Source of the DNA: Streptomyces bicolor
Lineage (GTDB): Bacteria; Actinomycetota; Actinomycetes; Streptomycetales; Streptomycetaceae
NCBI RefSeq assembly: GCF_000719285.1
Contig: NZ_JOFS01000075.1
Span: forward strand, 1 to 11,939
DNA: 11,939 bases
Reading direction: 5' to 3'
In this document: positions 7,464-11,939 of the stretch, in pieces
How the letters are laid out: the number at the start of each line of letters is the position of its first letter
Position numbering within the stretch: position 1 is the stretch's first letter
Notes under the pieces: model-generated
What the model was told of the DNA's origin: nothing
Seen by the model: the letters and a program-made list of their open reading frames with translations, nothing else
Databases searched by the model: none
Made by a program: the position numbers and the translations under genes

Positions 7464-8519
7464 ATGGGAACGCCAGCGAGCATCCGCTCCGTCGAGCCGG
7501 TCTCCCAGGCCGACGCCGAAGCCTGGCACGAGGTCGTCACCGCGTCGATGGCCGAGGACCTGCCCGACGTACCCCCGCCGCCCGGTGCACAGGCGCACGC
7601 GAGGCTCACCGGCCCGCGGCTGGGCACCAGGCTGCTGACCTGGTTCGCGTACGAGGACGACGGCCGGGGTCACAGCCGGGCGGTGGGCGCGGCCACCCTG
7701 TGTCTGTTCGACCGCGCGGGCCAGGAGCACCTGGCCGAGGTGGAGTTGTACGTACGCCCCGACGCGCGGCGCCGCGGCACTGGCACGGAGCTGCTGTCCG
7801 CCGTGGTCGCCGCGGCGGTCTCGGCAGGGCGCCGCAGCCTGATCGCGGAGGTGCCCGCGTGCACCGCCGCCGAATTCTTCTGCGTACGGCACGGTTTCCG
7901 CCGCGCCCTGACGCTGCACCACCTCCTGCTGCCCCTGAGCGAGGTGCACCGCGGCTGGCTCGACGAACTGACCGCCGCCGAGCGCCCCGGCTACCGCGCG
8001 GCCGAGTGGAACGGCACGGCGCCGGACGCACTCGCGGACGCCTGCGCCGCCGCCAAGAACGCCATGAATGACATGCCCACCGGCGACCTCGACCACGGCA
8101 CGGTCGCCTGGGACGCCGAGCGGTTGCGCGCCATGGCCGCGGTCGTGACCGGACGCGGCGACACGCTGCTGACCGTCGCCGCCGTCCACGGGGACGGGAC
8201 CGGCGGCGGCACCGGCGACGGGGCCGCCGAGATCGCGGGCTTCACCGAGGTCGTGATCCCCGGTGGCACGGCGGCACGCGCCCAGCAGTACGACACCGCC
8301 GTGGTGCCCGCCCACCGCGGCCACGGCCTCGGCCTGTGGCTCAAGGCCCAGATGCTGCGCCGCCTGCACGACGAGTACCCCCAGGTCACCGAGGTCGAGA
8401 CCGACAACGCCGCGGACAACACCCACATGCTCGCGGTCAACGAACAGCTCGGTTTCCGCCGCCTGCGCACGACCTACGAGTACCAACTCGCACTCACCGA
8501 ACGAGAGGAACCCGCATGA
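7464..8519 (+). CDS. Tandem GNAT-family N-acetyltransferase
   Basis: 351 residues with two GNAT folds. The first acetyl-CoA motif is at residues ~93-110 (VELYVRPDARRRGTGTELL) and the first fold ends around FFCVRHGFRRA (138-148). The second motif is at ~278-300 (TAVVPAHRGHGLGLWLKAQMLRRL), followed by ETDNAADNTHMLAVNEQLGFRRL, where the conserved Asn and the NEQLGF loop typify this group. The R/Q-x-x-G-x-G/A pyrophosphate loop is complete in the second copy; the first reads RRRGTG. A two-GNAT layout resembles mycothiol synthase, but the sequence is closer in style to general actinomycete tandem GNAT proteins and no mycothiol context is visible. The ATG at 7464 has GAGGAG somewhat far upstream (~12 bases). 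The stop overlaps the next start (ATGA), so translation is coupled. Substrate unknown; an amine-modifying or resistance role is possible. Confidence 0.85.
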   Translation: MGTPASIRSVEPVSQADAEAWHEVVTASMAEDLPDVPPPPGAQAHARLTGPRLGTRLLTWFAYEDDGRGHSRAVGAATLCLFDRAGQEHLAEVELYVRPDARRRGTGTELLSAVVAAAVSAGRRSLIAEVPACTAAEFFCVRHGFRRALTLHHLLLPLSEVHRGWLDELTAAERPGYRAAEWNGTAPDALADACAAAKNAMNDMPTGDLDHGTVAWDAERLRAMAAVVTGRGDTLLTVAAVHGDGTGGGTGDGAAEIAGFTEVVIPGGTAARAQQYDTAVVPAHRGHGLGLWLKAQMLRRLHDEYPQVTEVETDNAADNTHMLAVNEQLGFRRLRTTYEYQLALTEREEPA

Positions 8520-9178
8520 CCCCCTTCGACCCGGCAGCCGAGTTCGACCGGCAGGTCCGCACCCTCACGGAGCTCGGGTACCCGAAGCTGTCCGGCCTCG
8601 CCCCGGAGCGGTTCGCCGCTCTGCTGGAGCCGCTGCGCGCCACCGCCCTGACGGCGACGGGCACGGAGTACGACCCCGAGAGCGGCCGCGTGCCGTTCGT
8701 TCTGGTCGTCACCCGCGAGCTCGCCCCCATCGAGGAGACGATGCCGCGAACCACCCTGCACGGCGGGAAGCTTCCCGGATTCGTCGACCGCTCCTTCGAG
8801 CCCGGCGCCCTCGAACGCTTCGTCGCCACGCCGGAGGCGGAACTGCCCGACCAGCGGGTGTATCTGCTGTTCGACGTCGAACGCGGGGAGGAGTTCTGCG
8901 GCGTCGTACCCCGTGACGCCATGGCCACGATCGCGGAGCGGGGGCGCACCCTGCTCACCATCGAGGAGGGCATTGCCCTCGTCACGCACTTCCCGCAGGT
9001 GCTGGTGAAGAACAAGTGCTTCTCGCTCGGCGGCTCCCGCAGCGGTGACCGCCGCGTCCCGGCCCTCTGGATCAGCCAGAAGGCCCCCAAGCTGGGCTGG
9101 TGCTGGGAGGGAAACCCGCACACGTGGCTCGGCATGGCCTCTGCCGACGGCCGCCGCACCAGCGACGCGGCCGCCTGA
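8516..9178 (+). CDS. DUF5701-family protein
   Basis: 220 residues. The sequence fits DUF5701, an actinobacterial family without an assigned function as far as I know: FVLVVTRELAPIEE, YLLFDVERGEEFCGVVPRDA, TIEEGIALVTHFPQVLVKNKCF and SRSGDRRVPALWIS followed by PKLGWCWEGNPHTWLG. It is soluble-looking, with no signal or membrane segment. The ATG at 8516 overlaps the stop of the GNAT gene by four bases and has GAGAGGAA about 6 bases upstream, so the two form an operon with coupled translation. A diverged copy of its C-terminal ~50 codons occurs at 9575-9733. Family call is good; biological role unknown. Confidence 0.8.
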   Translation: MTPFDPAAEFDRQVRTLTELGYPKLSGLAPERFAALLEPLRATALTATGTEYDPESGRVPFVLVVTRELAPIEETMPRTTLHGGKLPGFVDRSFEPGALERFVATPEAELPDQRVYLLFDVERGEEFCGVVPRDAMATIAERGRTLLTIEEGIALVTHFPQVLVKNKCFSLGGSRSGDRRVPALWISQKAPKLGWCWEGNPHTWLGMASADGRRTSDAAA

Positions 9179-9226
9179 CGGCCTGCATTCCCCTTCGGTT
9201 CCTACTCTCAGTGACAAGGAGAACCC

Positions 9227-9563
9227 AGACGAAGTTCGCGATCGTCATCATCGAGAACACCGAATCCAGGCGGACCGCCTCGCGTACCGGAAGCAGGTCG
9301 AGGCCTGGATGGGCGAGCAGGCCAAAGCCGGTGTCCTCGTGGGCGGCGAGGCGTTCGAGACCGAGTCCGTCCCTCCCGTCACGGTGCGCCGGGAGGATGA
9401 CGGCATCCCCAAGGCGACCGAGGGCCCGTTCTCGAACAGCGAGGAGACGCTGGGCGGCTACGTCCTCGTCGAGGCCGCCGATCGGGATGCCGCCGTGGAC
9501 ATCGCCAAGACGTGGCCGACCCCGGAGAGCCTCGAGATACGCCCACTCTGGACGGCCGAGTAA
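9227..9563 (+). pseudogene. YciI-family protein, two apparent single-base deletions
   Basis: Two frames together give a normal ~113-residue YciI-like protein. The N-terminal part reads TKFAIVIIENTES (from 9229). The remainder reads ADRLAYRKQVEAWMGEQ...EGPFSNSEETLGGYVLVEA...SLEIRPLWTAE, ending at TAA 9561-9563. The frame step near 9267-9270 equals one lost base. The start also looks damaged: AAGGAGAACCC is followed by AGACGAAG, exactly what ATGACGAAG gives on losing its T. A GTG at 9211 is in frame with the N-terminal part but lies ahead of the ribosome binding site. YciI-like proteins are small ferredoxin-fold, dimeric, putative enzymes, often near ECF sigma factors in actinomycetes; none is seen here. 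Either a recent pseudogene or a gene with two sequence errors. Confidence 0.7.
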
Positions 9564-9574
9564 GAGGTCACCCC

Positions 9575-9733
9575 ACCTCCCTTCTTGGCTCGCGGTCCGG
9601 TGGTCGCCGCGTCCCGGCGCTCTGGATCAGCCACAAGCCGCCCACTCTGGGGTGGTGCTGGGAAGGCAACCCGCACACCTGGCTCGGCGTGGCCTCCGCC
9701 TCCGGCCGCCAGGCCACGCCTCCCCGCTCCTGA
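9575..9733 (+). pseudogene. DUF5701 C-terminal fragment (second, diverged copy)
   Basis: The frame ending at TGA 9731-9733 reads GSRSGGRRVPALWISHKPPT and then LGWCWEGNPHTWLGVASASG. This matches residues ~170-215 of the intact DUF5701 protein at 8516-9178. Many DNA differences between the copies are in third codon positions, so this is an old paralog that evolved as coding sequence before being truncated, not a fresh duplication. No start or upstream two-thirds is present; the fragment begins just after the YciI-like stop codon. It is almost certainly not expressed as a functional protein. Confidence 0.7.
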
Positions 9734-9816
9734 AGGACCGGCAGCCTCCTCACCGAGGCGTTCAGCCAAGCGCCGGGCACCACGACCGATCTACGAAGGA
9801 ATCGAAGGAATCATCG

Positions 9817-10415
9817 TTGCGCAAGCTCGTGTACTACATCGCCTCCACCCTCGACGGCTTCATCGCCGGACCGGACGGCGGCGACCCCACGGAGCCAGGA
9901 GGCTTCTGGACCCCACGGACGACTACGTCCGGCACCTCATCGCCGAATACCCCGAAACCCTTCCCGGGCCGGCTCGGGCCGCGCTCGTTGTCACCGCCGA
10001 GGGCACCTGCTTCGACACCGTCGTGGAGGGACGCAAGAGCTACGAGGTCGGCCTTGCGGCCGGTGTCGCCAACGCCTATCCCCACCTGCGGCACCTGGTC
10101 TTCTCCGGGACCCTCACCCAGAGCCCGGACCCCGATGTCGAGATCGTCGCCGACGATCCCGTCGCCACCGCGCGGAAACTCAAGGAGGACGGCAGCGGCA
10201 AGGACATCTGGCTCGTCGGCGGCGCCGAACTCGCCGGCGCGCTCTACTCCGAGATCGACCGCCTGATCGTCAAGCTCAGCCCGCTCACCATCGGTACCGG
10301 CATCCCCCTGTTCGGCCGCAGCGCCGCCTTCTCCCCGGAATCCTGGAACCTCACCGACCACACCGTCCTGCCCAGCGGAGCCACCTTCCTCACCTTTGAC
10401 CGCCGACCCCGGTGA
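9817..10415 (+). pseudogene. Dihydrofolate-reductase-family (RibD C-terminal-like) protein, one frameshift
   Basis: From a TTG at 9817, with AAGGAA about 7 bases upstream, the frame reads LRKLVYYIASTLDGFIAGPDGG, the usual start of this family. Near 9904-9909 it must shift by one lost base to continue as DPTDDYVRHLIAEYPETLPG...DTVVEGRKSYEVGL...DIWLVGGAELAGALYSEIDRLIVKLSPLTIGTGIPLFG, ending at TGA 10413-10415. With the base restored the protein would be 199 residues, a normal length. All recognisable blocks are present, including the GGAELA NADPH-binding loop. The family includes NADPH-dependent reductases of uncertain substrate, often annotated as deaminase-reductases. It may be a pseudogene or an intact gene with a sequence error. 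Confidence 0.75.
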
Positions 10416-10590
10416 TGTGAGCAGGCGAAACGAGGACCCGGGCCGCTCAGCGACCTCCCTCTACGGCCCGGCGTGAACCGGTCGAGCGGCGAGCGGAACC
10501 TTGTGTGTAGCGCCCACGGCACCGGGCTCTGAGCGGTGAGGAGAATTGAGCGACGATCTCCAGCTCTGCATGAGTGACGGGCATGAGAGG

Positions 10591-10616
10591 AAGCCTCCCG
10601 GCATGCCGGGAGGCTT
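10591..10616. terminator. Perfect palindromic hairpin, likely transcription terminator
   Basis: Two 13-base arms (AAGCCTCCCGGCA and its exact complement) form a GC-rich stem with at most a CATG loop. It lies 176 bases after the reductase-like stop. There is no U-tract, which is common for streptomycete terminators. The symmetry means it could stop transcription from either side. Confidence 0.65.
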
Positions 10617-10786
10617 CTTACGCTGCTCCGAGACACCCTGCTGCCCTGCGTCCTGCGAACGTCCCGAATCCGGCGCCCGGGCACTCACATACGCCGCATG
10701 CGGCGGCTTCTCCGGGCGCTGAGTGGTACATCCGTGCAGGTCAGAACCGTTCGAACCGCTGCCGACAGCAGGGACGTTGAAGTCGC

Positions 10787-10833
10787 GAGCAGCGGATTCA
10801 GTCCGTTGACCCAAAGTCCTGAATCCGCTGCTC
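10787..10833. terminator. Long stem-loop beside the tRNA fragment
   Basis: GAGCAGCGGATTCA at 10787-10800 pairs exactly with TGAATCCGCTGCTC at 10820-10833 across a 19-base loop. It lies ~37 bases beyond the 3' end of the minus-strand tRNA piece, where a tRNA terminator would be expected. The loop is longer than usual and no U-tract follows, so a recombination or protein-binding role is also possible. Confidence 0.45.
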
Positions 10834-10869
10834 ACTTGAGACGTTTCCGCAGCTCAGAGGCCTGCACGG

Positions 10870-10914
10870 TGGGGCGGGTGGGACTCGAACCCACGGCCGA
10901 CGGATTATGAGTCC
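10870..10914 (-). tRNA. tRNA-Met (CAT), 3' part only; probable attachment-site remnant
   Basis: Read on the minus strand from 10914 to 10870, this is the 3' part of a tRNA. It has a 7-base anticodon loop CTCATAA (10911-10905; anticodon CAT), stem strand TCCGT and a 5-base variable loop. The T arm is perfect (GTGGG, TTCGAGT, CCCAC), followed by the 3' acceptor strand CCGCCCC (10877-10871) and discriminator A (10870). CCA is not encoded. The 5' anticodon stem matches for only three bases before a mismatch at 10915, and no D arm or 5' acceptor strand follows. The gene is therefore not functional here. Tyrosine and serine integrases of actinomycete elements commonly use tRNA 3' ends as att sites, leaving such a fragment at one element end. 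Confidence 0.75.
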
Positions 10915-11513
10915 TTTGAGGATCTTGGCGACCCTTGCCGATCAACGCCGATTCTTGGCGTTTCTGCAGGTCAGGCTGGGTGAGTCATGCAAGCGGTCCT
11001 TCGTCTTTGTCGTTCTGTTCCTATCCTTGTGTCCTCAACGCGTCCTCAACTCCGTCGCACAGCGGAATCGGTCCGCGATCATCCGGCGATCGCGCCAGTC
11101 AGACGGGACTCTCGAACATGCCCGCAGCGGATTTCCTTTCCAGCGCGTAGAGGCTTCGCCCCTGATGTCGGAGCAGATCCTCTACGGGCCGTTATCGCAG
11201 GCCAGACGTCTCTTCGTCACCTTATCGGGCCGAGCCCGACGTCTGCGCCAGCCTCACGTACCCATGCTGGTCACTGGCCGCCCCGACTCACGGCTGTGAG
11301 GTACTTCGGTGCCCCCTGGCGTTGACCACTCCGGTCTCGTACGCGACAGCCACCGCCGGTACCTGATCACGCAGGCTGAGCATTGGAGGAGACGTGCTTT
11401 TGACTGGCACATCGGACAGATGGAGCTGGCAGGCGGGTTTGATGTTGCTCAGCCCTGGGCGAGCAGTCGAGGCACTTCCAGTTCGAAGGCTCCTCTCCCT
11501 GCGCCCGTAACCG
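10915..11513. other. About 600 bases without a recognisable gene; possible att arm
   Basis: All frames carry weak ORFs of mixed composition with no family motifs. Short direct repeats lie close to the tRNA fragment: GTCCTCAAC at 11031-11039 and 11042-11050, and TCTTGGCG at 10923-10930 and 10953-10960. Such repeats are typical in size and position for integrase arm-type binding sites, but I have no direct evidence for this. A small palindromic stretch (CAGACGTC/GACGTCTG, 11203-11246, with an inner TCGGGC/GCCCGA hairpin) also lies here. Confidence 0.35.
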
Positions 11514-11939
11514 TCAGAGCGACCGCTGTTCGCCCAGCAGCCGCCGCCGGGCGGACAGCATCGCAGATTCGGCTTCGGCGAGGGCGCCACGGCCTGCCAG
11601 CACGCGCTTGATCTCCCCGAAGCGCGCCACAGCGTCGCGGTAGCCGAGCGCCCGCAGGGCGCCGACGCGTTCAGGTGAGAAGGCCATCATCCCGGTCAGC
11701 GGCCCGAGCGGGCCGGGCGGGATGATCGGGAGGCTCGGCCGGATGTCGACTCTGACAAGGCCGGTTGCTGCGCTCGGAGCTACACGGGCGTCGGGGTGCA
11801 GGTGCACGACGACGAGGACGTCGCGAGCTCCACCATGTATCGCAGCCGCTCGGGAACGGCTTGGCGGTCCATCAGCGGGTAGGCCGTGACCCACAGCGGC
11901 CTGCCGGTGCGGATACGCTCGACATCGACCGCCTCGTCG
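11514..11939 (-). pseudogene. C-terminal part of an unplaced protein (possibly patatin-like), frameshifted
   Basis: The minus strand enters from the window edge reading DEAVDVERIRTGRPLWVTAY and PLMDRQAVPERLRYMVELA. It steps frame near 11830 by one apparent lost base and continues DVLVVVHLHPDARV...VDIRPSLPIIPPGP...MAFSPERVGALRALGYRDAVARFGEI to a stop at 11514-11516. The two parts fit as one protein: a helix, a hydrophobic strand, then a tail. The ending (a proline-rich loop followed by A-L-x-x-LGYRDA) recalls the C terminus of patatin-like hydrolases, but I cannot see the catalytic Ser-Asp region, which would be outside the window. The family call is weak; the conclusion that this is a frameshifted coding sequence is firmer. 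Confidence 0.4.

Larger units (their letters stand above)
10416..10869. other. Intergenic region without a recognisable gene
   Basis: Apart from the two hairpins listed separately (10591-10616 and 10787-10833), I see no supported gene. A short plus-strand frame opens at a TTG near 10549 after GAGGAG, but it runs straight through the perfect palindrome and has no family resemblance. One long frame ends at 10910 with GRVGLEPTADGL, which is the well-known false peptide produced by translating across a tRNA 3' end. Confidence 0.5.

Noticed and set aside
7365..8486. 373-residue minus-strand ORF opposite the double-GNAT gene
   Set aside because: The opposite strand encodes two convincing GNAT domains; this frame is only the complement of that coding sequence.
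10549..10725. Small plus-strand ORF with a good GAGGAG site
   Set aside because: It reads through the perfect hairpin at 10591-10616, starts with TTG and resembles no family; the ribosome-binding match is probably coincidental.
10698..10910. Plus-strand ORF ending in GRVGLEPTADGL
   Set aside because: This peptide ending is the translation of a reversed tRNA T-arm region and marks the tRNA fragment, not a protein.
1..11939. CRISPR array, riboswitch, or biosynthetic core enzymes
   Set aside because: I found no regularly spaced repeats, no recognisable riboswitch core and no PKS, NRPS or terpene-synthase motifs.

Overview
The window is high-GC DNA with the codon bias and gene families of a Streptomyces-type actinomycete. 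Mobile-element pieces, truncated regulators and an apparent integration-site remnant mark it as an accessory region. Most genes between about 4.9 and 9.2 kb are intact; most on either side are broken.

Left part (1-2650): it opens with the last 28 codons of an IS5-family transposase. A minus-strand group follows: an atypical NarL/LuxR-type regulator (217-837), a doubtful small Cys-rich ORF (923-1132) and a 125-residue protein resembling a serine-recombinase N-terminal domain without its catalytic residues (1305-1682). Next is a graveyard: a frameshifted LuxR C-terminal fragment on the minus strand (about 2147-2279) directly abuts a multiply frameshifted IclR-family fragment on the plus strand (about 2281-2650).

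IS256 insertion (about 2.65-4.0 kb): the transposase keeps its DDE core, but a frameshift near codon 13 separates it from its original ATG and ribosome binding site. Its right side joins directly to a LysR regulator missing its first ~37 residues, including the DNA-recognition helix. The element, or a deletion next to it, appears to have removed the end of the iclR copy and the start of the lysR copy.

Intact block (4943-9178): a 520-residue three-domain protein joins a CatB/Vat-type hexapeptide acetyltransferase, a Ddn-like deazaflavin (F420)-dependent reductase and a hemerythrin HHE domain. Converging on it is an intact LysR regulator, paralogous to the truncated copy. Divergent from that LysR is a translationally coupled pair: a double-GNAT acetyltransferase and a DUF5701 protein. 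The likely logic is a LysR-controlled set of small-molecule modifying or detoxifying enzymes. That is inference from families and layout.

Right part (9211-11939): YciI-like and dihydrofolate-reductase-like (RibD C-terminal) genes are each broken by single-base deletions, and between them sits a second, diverged 3' end of a DUF5701 gene. A perfect palindromic hairpin (10591-10616), a second long hairpin (10787-10833) and the 3' part of a minus-strand tRNA with anticodon CAT (10870-10914) follow. The tRNA piece looks like an att-site remnant, with element DNA probably to its right. The window ends in a frameshifted C-terminal gene fragment I could not place securely.

A recurring oddity: eight of nine inferred frameshifts look like single-base losses, which could be gene decay or an assembly/sequencing artefact.
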